Below, in pieces: positions 43,836-51,714 of a stretch of DNA of 64,000 nt. Within the stretch, counting starts at the first letter, position 1. Every line of letters begins with the position of its first letter. The position numbers were made by a program, and so were the translations under genes. Location of the stretch: positions 3,286,001-3,350,000 of the forward strand of contig NZ_CP019402.1 in NCBI RefSeq assembly GCF_002024505.1. The letters run 5' to 3'. Below the pieces are notes generated by a model, which saw only the letters and a program-made list of their open reading frames with translations, had not been told where the DNA came from and ran no database searches. The stretch comes from Plantibacter flavus (lineage in GTDB: Bacteria > Actinomycetota > Actinomycetes > Actinomycetales > Microbacteriaceae).

Positions 43836-44336
43836 TCACCCCGTCGAGGCGTCCAGGGGTATCCGCATCACCGCGTTCTCGATGAGCACCCCACGACGCT
43901 CGACCCGCTGCTCGCGGACCACGACGAAGCCGTGGCGCTCGAACACCGGCTGCGCCGTCCGACTCGCCTGCACGGTCACCTCGTGGAGCCCCACCGCCCG
44001 GGCTTCGTCGAGCACCTGACGGATGAGCGCGGACCCGACGCCGTGTCGTCCCGCGTCCGGATCGACGAACAGCATGTCGAGGTAGCCGATCTCGACGTCC
44101 AGATCGGTGAAACCGACCACCGCGTCGTCGAGCTCGGCCACCCACGTCGTCACCGCGGCACGTCGGTCGGCCCAGTCGTCCAGCACGGCGACTGCCGGTT
44201 CGTCCGGCACCCATGCGGCGAGCTGCTCGGCCGTGTAGTGAGCGGCTGCGGTCACCCGCACCGCGCGTTCGAAGATCGACCTGGTCGCCCGCGCATCGGT
44301 GTCGCGGTAGCGGCGGATCCTGAGGTCGTCGAGCAC
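43836..44336 (-). CDS. GNAT family N-acetyltransferase
   Basis: A 166-residue GNAT enzyme. The acetyl-CoA binding loop 'GRHGVGSALIRQVL' follows the beta4 strand 'YLDMLFVDPDA', and the C-terminal 'ARAVGLHEVTVQASRTAQPVFERHGFVVVRE' is typical. GTG at 44336 chosen because TAGGCT lies 7 bases upstream. Acceptor unknown. Convergent with the MATE gene, and upstream of it on the same strand is the DUF4406 gene. Confidence 0.88.
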   Translation of the reverse strand: MLDDLRIRRYRDTDARATRSIFERAVRVTAAAHYTAEQLAAWVPDEPAVAVLDDWADRRAAVTTWVAELDDAVVGFTDLDVEIGYLDMLFVDPDAGRHGVGSALIRQVLDEARAVGLHEVTVQASRTAQPVFERHGFVVVREQRVERRGVLIENAVMRIPLDASTG

Positions 44337-44343
44337 GCGCGTC

Positions 44344-44349
44344 AGCCTA
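44344..44349 (-). promoter_or_regulatory. -10 box of GNAT gene
   Basis: TAGGCT on the minus strand, 7 bases before the GTG at 44336; leaderless spacing. Confidence 0.45.
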
Positions 44350-44381
44350 GCCGAGCGCCGGGACTCCGCGAGCAAGCGACC

Positions 44382-44741
44382 TCAGCCCTCGAGCGCTGGA
44401 ATCTCCGAGAGGTCGGTGTACACGGGGATCCCGCGCTCACGGGCGATCGCGACGTCGGTGTCGGCACCGGACGACTCCCCCGGCAACCGGAGCACGGCGT
44501 CGCAGTGCTGGAGCAGCCGCCTCGCCGTCTCGTACATCACGTCGCCGTCACCCGACGCGGTGTCGATCCCCCGCAGGATCGGCAGCGCGACCCACTCCCC
44601 GATCATCGGGACGTGACCGAGCGCGTAGATCGGCGCCGCAGCAGCTTCGAGTCGTTCCAGGTTGCGGGCGATGGCGTCGGGATCACCGCCGGTCCCGGAA
44701 CGGTAGGGGCCGGCGATGAGGATGAGGAGTGGCGTTGTCAT
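44382..44741 (-). CDS. DUF4406 / nucleoside deoxyribosyltransferase-like protein
   Basis: A 119-residue Rossmann-like protein. 'LILIAGPYRSGTGGDPDAIARNLERLEAAA' and 'CDAVLRLPGESSGADTDVAIARERGIPVYTDL' (in parts) match the DUF4406 / nucleoside 2-deoxyribosyltransferase-like fold, in which Gly-Pro-Tyr and the late 'SxGAxxEvxxA' segment bind a nucleoside or nucleotide; here the second motif reads 'SSGADTDVAIA', with Asp where the catalytic Glu is usual. It may bind or hydrolyse a nucleoside. Divergent from the DeoR regulator with only 56 bp between starts. Confidence 0.75.
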   Translation of the reverse strand: MTTPLLILIAGPYRSGTGGDPDAIARNLERLEAAAAPIYALGHVPMIGEWVALPILRGIDTASGDGDVMYETARRLLQHCDAVLRLPGESSGADTDVAIARERGIPVYTDLSEIPALEG

Positions 44742-44748
44742 GTCCAGC

Positions 44749-44754
44749 ACTGTA
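44749..44754 (-). promoter_or_regulatory. -10 box of DUF4406 gene
   Basis: TACAGT on the minus strand, 7 bases before the ATG at 44741. Confidence 0.42.
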
Positions 44755-44764
44755 GCGTTAACCG

Positions 44765-44778
44765 TGCACAATCGTGCA
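44765..44778. promoter_or_regulatory. Putative DeoR operator in divergent promoter
   Basis: TGCACAATCGTGCA: inverted arms TGCAC / GTGCA around AATC, between the divergent DUF4406 and deoR genes. It sits about where the -35 of the minus-strand promoter should be and 20 bases before the deoR start, so one bound dimer could affect both genes. Confidence 0.5.
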
Positions 44779-44797
44779 ACATCATGAAGGAGCACGC

Positions 44798-45505
44798 ATG
44801 TTGAGCGCCCAACGCCGATCGCACCTGATCGACCTCCTCGACCGCGACGGGCGGATCGTCGCGAAGGACGCCGCCGCTGCGCTCGGACTCTCCGAGGACT
44901 CGATCCGCCGAGACCTCCGCGAGCTGGCCGAAGCCGGCCTCTGCGTCCGCGTCTACGGCGGTGCACTCCCGGTCCCCGCGGCCGACCGCTCGTTCCACGA
45001 TCGGCTGTCCCTCGGGACGGCGAGCAAGGAGCGCGTCGCCCGCATCGCCGTCGAACGGATCCGACCAGGCAGCACCGTCATCATCGACGCCGGCACCACC
45101 GCGCTCGCCCTCGCGCGACTCCTCCCGGACGACCCCACCCTCACCGTCATCACCCCGAGCCCGGCGGTCGCCCTCGCCGTGGCGGAGCACTCGCCGGCGC
45201 GCGTCATCATGATCGGGGGCGAACTCGGACGTCACTCCATGGTCGCGGGCGGCGCTCTCGCCGCGGAGGCCATCCGTCACCTGAGCGCCGATGCCTGCTT
45301 CCTCGGCGTCACGGGCTTCCATCCCGAACACGGCCTCACCACCGGCGACCTCGACGACGCCGCGACGAAACGCGCCCTCGCCGAACGCAGCACCGACGTG
45401 TACGTGCTGGCGAGCGAGGAGAAGGTCGGGGCCGTCTCCCGGTACCCGGTGCTCGACCTCGGCGAGGTCACCGAGGTCATCGTCGATCCACAGACGCGCG
45501 GATAG
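44798..45505 (+). CDS. DeoR/GlpR family transcriptional regulator
   Basis: A 235-residue DeoR-type repressor. N-terminal winged helix (residues 1-60) with 'RIVAKDAAAALGLSEDSIRRDLRELAEAG', then the DeoR C-terminal sensor with 'VIIDAGTTALALARLL', 'LTVITPSPAVALAVAEH' and 'ADACFLGVTGF', the sugar-phosphate-binding (ISOCOT) fold. ATG at 44798 follows AAGGAG. Target probably includes its own promoter and the divergent DUF4406 gene. The inducing phosphosugar is unknown. Confidence 0.92.
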   Translation: MLSAQRRSHLIDLLDRDGRIVAKDAAAALGLSEDSIRRDLRELAEAGLCVRVYGGALPVPAADRSFHDRLSLGTASKERVARIAVERIRPGSTVIIDAGTTALALARLLPDDPTLTVITPSPAVALAVAEHSPARVIMIGGELGRHSMVAGGALAAEAIRHLSADACFLGVTGFHPEHGLTTGDLDDAATKRALAERSTDVYVLASEEKVGAVSRYPVLDLGEVTEVIVDPQTRG

Positions 45506-45546
45506 GACCGGTCGACGCGGGCCGGGGGTTCAGACGCGCGGGATCG

Positions 45547-46275
45547 TCAGGATCGCGGGTAGGTCTCGGCGAGGAACGCGGCGTAGCCACCCGGGGTCCG
45601 GCCACGTCGCCGACCCGAAGTCTCGACGGGTGCATCCGGCGTCGGCACGACCCTCAGACCCGCCGCGCGGGCGCGCTCGACCAGATCGACGTCCTCGTGC
45701 TCGGCCAGCTCACGGAAGCCGCCGAGTTCGTCGAGCCGATCGGCACGGACACCCAGGTTGGCCCCATGCACGTTGCCCGGCAGATGTCCGGGCGGGTGGG
45801 TCTCCATCCAGCGCTCGATGTCGCGCTCGGAGAAGTCCGTGAAGTCGGGACGGACGGTCCCGAGGAGGACGTCGACACCGTCGTCGAAGGCACGGGCGTG
45901 CACGGAGAACCAGTCCTCCGGAACGCGCGAGTCGGCGTCGGTGTTGGCGATCCAACGTTCTGAGACGCCTGCAGCATCCGACCCGGCATCACCCGATCGC
46001 CCAGCGGCCGCGACACCGGCCCGCCGGGCCGCCCCGACACTGCGCTCGTCGATGACGACGGTGACCGCCTCCTCGGGATCGAAGCCTGCCAACCGCTCCC
46101 GGACGATCCGCGCCGTGTCGTCGCGACAGTCGTCGAGCACCACGACGATCCCCACCTGCAGCTCGGGACGAGGACGCAGCACGGCGGCACGCGCGACGAG
46201 CAGCGCATCGAGGCACGCCCCGATCAGCTCCTCCTCGTCGTGTGCGGGCACGACGGCATCGATCCGTCGCAGCAT
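45547..46275 (-). CDS. Glycosyltransferase family 2
   Basis: A 242-residue GT-A glycosyltransferase. 'RIDAVVPAHDEEELIGACLDALL' is the N-terminal nucleotide-binding strand, 'IVVVLDDCRDDTARIV' follows, the metal-binding D-x-D is 'NTDADSRVP' (Asp113, Asp115), and 'GGFRELAEHEDVDLVERARAAG' provides the ED acid/base region (194-195). There is no membrane helix, so it works in the cytosol on a soluble or membrane-surface acceptor. Third gene of a coupled operon; its ATG overlaps the stop of the deacetylase-methyltransferase gene (TGATG). Donor and acceptor unknown. Confidence 0.9.
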   Translation of the reverse strand: MLRRIDAVVPAHDEEELIGACLDALLVARAAVLRPRPELQVGIVVVLDDCRDDTARIVRERLAGFDPEEAVTVVIDERSVGAARRAGVAAAGRSGDAGSDAAGVSERWIANTDADSRVPEDWFSVHARAFDDGVDVLLGTVRPDFTDFSERDIERWMETHPPGHLPGNVHGANLGVRADRLDELGGFRELAEHEDVDLVERARAAGLRVVPTPDAPVETSGRRRGRTPGGYAAFLAETYPRS

Positions 46276-47741
46276 CAGCCCGTCAGACCGTCCACCGTAG
46301 CGACGCTCGCCTCATCGGCGGGCACGAGGACGTCGAGCAGGAAGTCGTCCTCGACGTGCTGGACCGACCGACGGCCGGGCCAGCTTTCGAGCAACCGGCG
46401 ATGGACGAACTCGGCCGAGGTCGTGGCGTGGTCGTCGGGGTGCCGCCAGTGACACGCGACGATACTCCCGCCGGGCGTGAGTGAGCCGAGGAGGTGGTCG
46501 ATGACCCGGTCGAGGTCGGTCGCGGACAGGTAGTAGCCGACCTCAGACATCACCACGAGGTCGAAGACACCACTCGGCCAGTCGTCCGGGAGCGTCCCCC
46601 GTTCGAACCGGGCAGCGGGCACCCGTCGACGGGCGATCTCGAGGGGCGCCTCGGCGATGTCGACACCGAGCACGTCGTCGCTGCGGTCCGCGAGCCGCTC
46701 CGTCAGGACACCCGTCGCGCAGCCGAGTTCGAGCACCGAGCCGTAGCGCTGGCGCGGCAGGGCGGCGAGGAGGACCCGACGTTTGCGCTCCTCATACCAG
46801 GACCCGAAGTCCCAGCCGTCGGGGTGGTCGCGGTAGTGGTCCTCGAACGACTCCTTCGAGCGCGAGGTGGTGTCGGCAGTCACGACGGTGTCCGTCGCGG
46901 TGGCGTTGTCGGTGGCGACGTCGGTGTCGGAGTCCGCTGCCGCACCCGCATCCGGGTCGGAACCCGGCGCGAGATCCAGCGCACGCCCGTTCGGGAACAG
47001 CACCTCGAACCGCCGTGCGTAGTGCTGCAGGTGGTGGTGGTCGACGATCGCCTCGTCGCCCGGCGCATCCGAGAGCGGCTCCGTCTGCGAGGGGTAGGCG
47101 TCCATCGCGGCGATCTTCGCCCCGTGCGCCGCGGCGTCAAGCGGGACGATCCGCGCCTCGGCCCACGGCAGGGTCGCGTCGTCGGTGTCGGCCCAGTGCC
47201 AGAGCCAGATGGGGAACTCCACGAGCGCGAGGTCGAGCTCGGTCGCGAGGGCCGTGGTGAGTTCGCCCGCGATCCGGTGGTCGCGGTGCCCGTCGCCGCG
47301 CCAGGGGGCGACGATGAGCGGTCGTGATCCGGCAGTGGCGACGGCTGCCCGCAGTCGCTGCGCGATGCGCGCGCGTTCGGCGTCGAGGCCGCCGTCCGGG
47401 ATGTGCAGGACGTCGAACCCGACCGTCGGGTGGAGACGACCGACCGCGTCGACGAACTCCGCCTCCCGGCGCGGGGCGAGTTCCTCGGGGGTGGTGGTCG
47501 GCGAGTCGGGGTGCGATCCCTCGCCGAGGGTCACGAGGAGGACCTCGACCGGGATCCCGGCGGCCGCGGCGGCCGCGATCAGCCCGCCGGCTCCGAGCGA
47601 CTCGTCGTCGGGGTGCGGCGACAGCGCGACGACGCCCGTGGCATGTCGCCAGCCGTCCCAGACGGGCAGGTCGAGCTCGTGCAAGCGGGTCGCCCAGGCG
47701 GCTGCCGACGTGCCGGGGTCGCGGTGGTCGAAGGCGGGCAT
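46275..47741 (-). CDS. Fusion of PIG-L deacetylase and NodS-like SAM methyltransferase
   Basis: A 488-residue two-domain enzyme. Residues 30-250 are a PIG-L/LmbE zinc N-deacetylase with 'SPHPDDESLGAGG' (His43, Asp46) and 'GDGHRDHRIAGE' (His155) as the zinc site. A ~45-residue Asp/Thr/Ala-rich linker (255-297) joins it to a class I methyltransferase: 'SFEDHYRDHPDGWDFGSWYEERK' at the front, the SAM loop 'VLELGCATG' (336-344), 'VLGVDIAEAPLEIARRR', and 'VVMSEVGYYLSATDLDRV'. The last segments resemble NodS, the N-methyltransferase of Nod factor synthesis. Together the domains could remove an N-acetyl group and methylate the exposed amine. Overlaps both neighbours by one base of start/stop (TGATG at each end). 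Confidence 0.9.
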   Translation of the reverse strand: MPAFDHRDPGTSAAAWATRLHELDLPVWDGWRHATGVVALSPHPDDESLGAGGLIAAAAAAGIPVEVLLVTLGEGSHPDSPTTTPEELAPRREAEFVDAVGRLHPTVGFDVLHIPDGGLDAERARIAQRLRAAVATAGSRPLIVAPWRGDGHRDHRIAGELTTALATELDLALVEFPIWLWHWADTDDATLPWAEARIVPLDAAAHGAKIAAMDAYPSQTEPLSDAPGDEAIVDHHHLQHYARRFEVLFPNGRALDLAPGSDPDAGAAADSDTDVATDNATATDTVVTADTTSRSKESFEDHYRDHPDGWDFGSWYEERKRRVLLAALPRQRYGSVLELGCATGVLTERLADRSDDVLGVDIAEAPLEIARRRVPAARFERGTLPDDWPSGVFDLVVMSEVGYYLSATDLDRVIDHLLGSLTPGGSIVACHWRHPDDHATTSAEFVHRRLLESWPGRRSVQHVEDDFLLDVLVPADEASVATVDGLTG

Positions 47742-48763
47742 CAGTCGGCCTCCACCAGCATGCGGCCGTAGCGCGCGAGGTCGCGGTCGCCGTGGTCCTG
47801 CTGGACGTAGAGCTCGAGGTCGGACATCCGAGCGAGGTAGGCGGGTTCGGAGGTGAGCGGGCCGGGGCCGAGCGCTCCGAGCACCCCGGCGCGGATGGCG
47901 TCGACCCGACCGCGGACCGTCGACCGCACGCGCTGGGCGAGGCGCGGGCCGGCCGTGTCGTCGGCGTGGCCGTGCTCGATGGCCTGGGCCGCGTCGGCGA
48001 TCGCCTGCTCGGCGATCGAGAGGTCGATGGCCGCGGCGCCGAGCGTGCGTAGGAGGAGGTCGGCGTCGGGTCGCGTGCGTGCCGCGGCGAGCAGGCGGTC
48101 GACGAGCGTGATCGCGCCGCCCCACCAGCAGGCGGCGACGCCGATCCCGCCCCAGGAGAAGCCGGGGCGTCGCAGGTACCACCCGTCGTCGCCGACCGGA
48201 GACGCCGGGACGCCGTCGAAGCCGACGGGGCCACTCGGGACGAGCGGCAGTCCGCGGGCGAGCCAGGCGCTGTCGTCGGTCGTGACCCCGGGATCGGTGA
48301 GTGCGACGGCGAACAGCCGCCGCTCGCCCGGCGCGGTGTGGGCGGTGACGAGGGCGTCGCTCAGGTGGGAGGCGAGGGAGCACCACGGCTTGGTGCCGGT
48401 CAGCTGCCAGGCGTCGTCGACCAGGGTCGCGTCGAGACGCAGCCCGGGTGCTTCGGCCGCGAAGACGCCCCAGGTGGAGACGGTCGGCGGTTCGAGGTCG
48501 GCCTGATGCAGGATGGCCAGTGCGTCGAGGTGCGGTTCGACGACGCGTGCGAGCGTGACGTCGGCCGCCGCGATCGCGCCGAGTCCTGCGAAGACGCGCC
48601 CGGCGGTGTGCTGTTCGAGCGGACCGATGAGTCGCACGGCTGTGGAGGTGAACGCCAGGCGCGACTCGATGCTCGCCAACGATTCCGTGGCCGCGTCGTG
48701 CAGAGCGTCGAGGTCGAGGGAGGTGCCGCTGGAAGGCCAGGCGGTCGACTGCAGACGGATCAT
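47741..48763 (-). CDS. Acyl-CoA dehydrogenase-like flavoprotein
   Basis: A 340-residue protein of the acyl-CoA dehydrogenase superfamily, slightly shorter than the usual 380. Recognisable parts are the flavin/middle domain 'WGVFAAEAPGLRLDATLVDDAWQLTGTKPWCSLASHLSDALVTA' (in parts, around 95-140) and a C-terminal helical domain with 'AAIDLSIAEQAIADAAQAIE' and 'LYVQQDHGDRDLARYGRML'. The catalytic glutamate of true acyl-CoA dehydrogenases was not identified by eye. First gene of the coupled operon with the deacetylase-methyltransferase and glycosyltransferase, so its substrate is probably a sugar-linked or lipid precursor of that pathway rather than a beta-oxidation intermediate. Confidence 0.82.
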   Translation of the reverse strand: MIRLQSTAWPSSGTSLDLDALHDAATESLASIESRLAFTSTAVRLIGPLEQHTAGRVFAGLGAIAAADVTLARVVEPHLDALAILHQADLEPPTVSTWGVFAAEAPGLRLDATLVDDAWQLTGTKPWCSLASHLSDALVTAHTAPGERRLFAVALTDPGVTTDDSAWLARGLPLVPSGPVGFDGVPASPVGDDGWYLRRPGFSWGGIGVAACWWGGAITLVDRLLAAARTRPDADLLLRTLGAAAIDLSIAEQAIADAAQAIEHGHADDTAGPRLAQRVRSTVRGRVDAIRAGVLGALGPGPLTSEPAYLARMSDLELYVQQDHGDRDLARYGRMLVEAD

Positions 48764-48893
48764 GCGATCCTCGTCTGGTGTCGGGGTTCCATCGGTGCGC
48801 GCATGCGACCTCCTCGCGTCGTGGAGGTCCAAGTCTCGCACCGCCGCGCGCCGCCGCCCGACCCTGGACCGCGACCATCGACCCTGGTAGTGC

Positions 48894-49126
48894 GTCAGCG
48901 CGGTGCGCTGACGCGAGCGCGGGTCTCCGGACGGATGCCAGCGCGGTGCGCTGACGCGAGCGCGGGTCATGGACGTGAGCGCGGGTCATGGACGTGAGCG
49001 CGGGTCTCCAGAGGGGCGCGCTCGTTCGCCTGACCCGCGCTCACGCCGATTCCCCTGGGTTCGCATCAGCGCACCGCGCTGACACCGGTTACCGGCACCT
49101 CGGCTCAGCGCACCGCGCCGGCACCT
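48894..49126. repeat. Family-2 palindromic repeat, copy C (extended)
   Basis: The longest copy. The left arm CAGCGCGGTGCGCTGACGCGAG occurs twice (48896 and 48949), the inner GTGAGCGCGGGTC unit occurs in tandem with GGAC spacers, and the right side has GACCCGCGCTCACGCC, then TCAGCGCACCGCGCTGAC and a further TCAGCGCACCGCGCC. Internal duplications indicate that the element grows by unit copying. The 390-bp gap between the acyl-CoA dehydrogenase start and the acdS stop contains nothing else recognised. Confidence 0.85.
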
Positions 49127-49153
49127 CGCTCGGGCGGGACACCCGGCACCGGC

Positions 49154-50164
49154 TCAGTCGCGGAAGAGGGCGCTGTAGGCGTTGATCGCCGGCTGCCCAC
49201 CGAGGTGCGCATAGAGGACGTTGCTGGACGCCGGGATGTCACCACTCGTCACGAGGTCGATGAGGCCCGCCATCGACTTCCCCTCGTAGACCGGGTCGAT
49301 GATGACGCCCTCGAGCCGACCGGTCAGGCGGATCGCCTCCATCGTCGACTCGACCGGGATCCCGTAGAGGTCGCCGGCCCATCCTTCCAACACCGTGATC
49401 TCGTCATCGCGGAGCTCGCGTTCGAGGCCGATGAGCTCCGCCGTGTTGCGGGCGATGCGTGCGACCTGGTCGCGGGTCTCCTGGATCTTCGCCGACGCGT
49501 CGATGCCGATCACCCGGCGCGGTCGGTCCTGCCCGGCGAACCCGGCGATCATACCGGCGTGCGTGGACCCGGTGACGCTGCAGACGACGATCGTGTCGAA
49601 GAACACCCCGAGTTCACGCTCCTGCTGTTCGACCTCGGCGGCCCAGTTCGCGAAGCCGAGACCACCGAGCCGGTGGTCCGACGCACCGGCCGGGATCGCG
49701 TACGGGGTGCCGCCGCGTTCGCGCACGTCGTCGAGGGCGCGCTCCCAGCTCGACTTGAAGCCGATGCCGAAGCCCGCGGGATCGAGACGGACCTCGGCAC
49801 CCATGATCCGCGACAGCATGATGTTGCCGACCCGGTCGTTCACGGAGTCTGGCCAGTCCACCCAGTTCTCCTGCACGAGCACCGCCTGCATTCCGAGCTT
49901 CGCCGCGACCGCCGCGACCTGACGCGTGTGGTTGGACTGGTAGCCGCCGATCGACACGAGCGTGTCGGCACCCTGCGCGATCGCATCGGGGATGAGGTAC
50001 TCCAGCTTGCGGGTCTTGTTGCCGCCGTAGGCGAGACCGCTGTTGACGTCCTCGCGCTTGGCCCAAATGGTCGCGCCGCCGAGGTGGGCGGTGAGGCGGT
50101 TGAGTTCGTGGACGGGACTCGGTCCGAAGGTGAGCGGGTAGCGGGCGAAGTCGCTGAGGGACAT
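49154..50164 (-). CDS. acdS: 1-aminocyclopropane-1-carboxylate deaminase
   Basis: A 336-residue PLP enzyme cleaving ACC, the plant ethylene precursor, to 2-oxobutyrate and ammonia. The PLP lysine is Lys50 in '[12 protein letters not shown]'; Ser77 sits in 'GGYQSNHTR'. The residues that separate true ACC deaminases from the similar D-cysteine desulfhydrases are present: Tyr293-Glu294 in 'PVYEGKSM' and Leu321 in 'YAHLGGQ', each exactly one lower than the reference Tyr294, Glu295 and Leu322. Length matches the family (about 338). Follows the GntR/FCD regulator gene by 66 bp on the same strand. Indicates life on or in plants, with ACC used as a nitrogen source and plant ethylene lowered. Confidence 0.96.
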   Translation of the reverse strand: MSLSDFARYPLTFGPSPVHELNRLTAHLGGATIWAKREDVNSGLAYGGNKTRKLEYLIPDAIAQGADTLVSIGGYQSNHTRQVAAVAAKLGMQAVLVQENWVDWPDSVNDRVGNIMLSRIMGAEVRLDPAGFGIGFKSSWERALDDVRERGGTPYAIPAGASDHRLGGLGFANWAAEVEQQERELGVFFDTIVVCSVTGSTHAGMIAGFAGQDRPRRVIGIDASAKIQETRDQVARIARNTAELIGLERELRDDEITVLEGWAGDLYGIPVESTMEAIRLTGRLEGVIIDPVYEGKSMAGLIDLVTSGDIPASSNVLYAHLGGQPAINAYSALFRD

Positions 50165-50230
50165 GTGGTGGCTCCTGGGTCTCGGTGGTGCGGCGGGATG
50201 TCGGGGAACGGGTCGGGTGGTGGGCGCTGC

Positions 50231-50899
50231 TCAGTCCTCGTCGAGGTGGGCGAGGACGAGGTCGGCGAGGGTCGTCCAGTTGCCTCGGACAAGGGCAGCC
50301 GCCGCGTCGACGTCCCCCTCCGCACAGCGCTCGATGACGGCGTCGTGCTGCGCGATCGACCCACGTGCCGCGACCGAGGAGAACCGCAACCGTTCTATCC
50401 GTCGCAGCAGCGGGGTGACCGCCTCGAGCGCATCACGGATGAACGGATTCCCGGCGACGTCCACAGCCACGGCGTGGAAGGCGTCGTCGGCCGCGAGCGC
50501 GGCCTCGGCATCGTCACGCTGGAGGGCGGCTGCGAAGTCACGGTTCGCCGCGCGCATGCGGTCCAGGTCGGACGAACTCAGGTGCGGTACCGCCTCACGG
50601 ACGGCGAGTTCGTGCATGGCGGCGGCGACCGCCTGTGCCTGCAACGTCGCCCGGCTGTCGAGTGGGGCGACGACGGTCGACCGTCCGGGTTTCGCGATGA
50701 CGAGCCCGCTCCGGGCGAGACGCAGGACGGCCTCGCGGATGGGCGTGCGGCTCACGCCGAGCCAGCGTTCGAGTTCGGTGTCGACGAGCTTCTCGCCCGG
50801 AGTGAAGGTCCCGTCGACGATCGCATTGCGCAGCGACTGGTAGACGTCGTCGCGGAGGAGCGCTCGGCGATGCGGGTTGGCTTGAGCGGGAGCGGGCAT
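50231..50899 (-). CDS. GntR family (FadR/FCD) regulator of acdS
   Basis: A 222-residue FadR-subfamily regulator: winged helix at 15-80 ('DVYQSLRNAIVDGTFTPGEKLVDTELERWLGVSRTPIREAVLRLARSGLV' in parts), then a helical FCD effector domain with metal-binding histidines ('DAFHAVAVDVAGN', 'SIAQHDAVIERC'). It precedes acdS in one operon. A 14-bp perfect palindrome overlaps its start codon, which fits autoregulation of both genes by an amino-acid- or organic-acid-type ligand, possibly ACC itself. Proteobacterial acdS genes are usually controlled by an Lrp-type activator, so this is a different control plan. Confidence 0.9.
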   Translation of the reverse strand: MPAPAQANPHRRALLRDDVYQSLRNAIVDGTFTPGEKLVDTELERWLGVSRTPIREAVLRLARSGLVIAKPGRSTVVAPLDSRATLQAQAVAAAMHELAVREAVPHLSSSDLDRMRAANRDFAAALQRDDAEAALAADDAFHAVAVDVAGNPFIRDALEAVTPLLRRIERLRFSSVAARGSIAQHDAVIERCAEGDVDAAAALVRGNWTTLADLVLAHLDED

Positions 50900-50912
50900 G
50901 CAATATATTGCA
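50899..50912. promoter_or_regulatory. Palindromic operator of the gntR-acdS operon
   Basis: TGCAATATATTGCA, a perfect 14-bp palindrome. It covers the -10 box and first base of the gntR start codon, so a bound dimer would block initiation of the leaderless mRNA. Confidence 0.65.
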
Positions 50913-50934
50913 CATCGCGGGAGCGAGAAGTCAA
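50905..50934 (-). promoter_or_regulatory. Promoter of the gntR-acdS operon
   Basis: On the minus strand TTGACT (-35, 50934-50929), 18-bp spacer, CAATAT (-10, 50910-50905), then 5 bases to the ATG at 50899. No ribosome binding site, so the transcript is probably leaderless. Confidence 0.6.
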
Positions 50935-51033
50935 GTGTTCCGGGGCAACCGGGCGCACCGCGTCGAAGAGTGGGGCATTCGTCCTACTTGTCCCCCAGAT
51001 GGCGGATTGTCCGCCCACTGAAAGCAGGCCACG

Positions 51034-51612
51034 ATGGTCGGCGGGGGTGAGTGCGTGGTGCAACGGGGTGATGAACCGGTGACGGTCAGACCGCATCCTC
51101 GCGTGCTCTGGAGCGCCGTCCTGAGCGCCGCCATCGTCGTCCTCCCCGTCTGGGGCGTCTCGCTCTGGCTCGTCGGCCCGGCCCCGAGCGTCGAACGCAC
51201 GTGGGTCATCACGCTCGGCATCATCGGCATGATCGTGCTGCTCGGCGTCGCCGTCCTGTCCCGTCGCCAACGCATCGTCGTGCGGCACGACGGGTTCGTC
51301 GAGCAGCCCATCGTCGGGCGGCAGCGGTTCGTTCCACGGAAGGCGATCGGCCGCAGCCTGCTCTTCGAATTCCGTGGTCGAGGTCTGCATGCGAGCTCGC
51401 AGTTCTTCGTCTGCGACGCCGAGAACCGCCCGCTCCTCCGCATGCGCAGCAACCGATGGAGCACGGACAGCATCGCGGCCGTCGTCGCCGCCTACGACGG
51501 CCCGGTGGAGCGACCTCGCCAGCCGGTCTCGCTCGACGATCTCCGCGAGGACCACCCCGACCTCCTCACCCCGCTCGAGCGCCTGCGCTGGGCGCGCGCC
51601 GAACTGCTCTAG
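51034..51612 (+). CDS. Membrane protein with PH-like domain (hypothetical)
   Basis: A 192-residue protein (or 177 from the GTG at 51079, which has GGGGTGATG eight bases upstream and may be the true start). Two transmembrane helices at about 26-45 and 58-76, then a soluble beta-rich region 'RIVVRHDGFVEQPIVGRQRFVPRKAIGRSLLFEF' (in parts) resembling bacterial PH-like domains in small membrane proteins, ending with a helical, Leu/Arg-rich tail. Divergent from gntR. Function not recognised. Confidence 0.68.
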   Translation: MVGGGECVVQRGDEPVTVRPHPRVLWSAVLSAAIVVLPVWGVSLWLVGPAPSVERTWVITLGIIGMIVLLGVAVLSRRQRIVVRHDGFVEQPIVGRQRFVPRKAIGRSLLFEFRGRGLHASSQFFVCDAENRPLLRMRSNRWSTDSIAAVVAAYDGPVERPRQPVSLDDLREDHPDLLTPLERLRWARAELL

Positions 51613-51714
51613 CCGAACTGCTGTCGCTGAGTCGGCCTGGCCCGGCTACCGCGACGGAGCGCGAGGGCGTCGTCGCACCACCCGGCATCCGGCTCGGGCG
51701 GGATGCAGCTCGAG

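Noticed and set aside
41901..44804. A 967-codon open frame covering the MATE gene and beyond on the + strand
   Set aside because: Arg/Pro/His-rich shadow; it runs across the MATE, GNAT and DUF4406 genes, all of which have clear family motifs in other frames.
49154..50164. D-cysteine desulfhydrase instead of ACC deaminase
   Set aside because: The discriminating Glu and Leu residues of ACC deaminase are both present.
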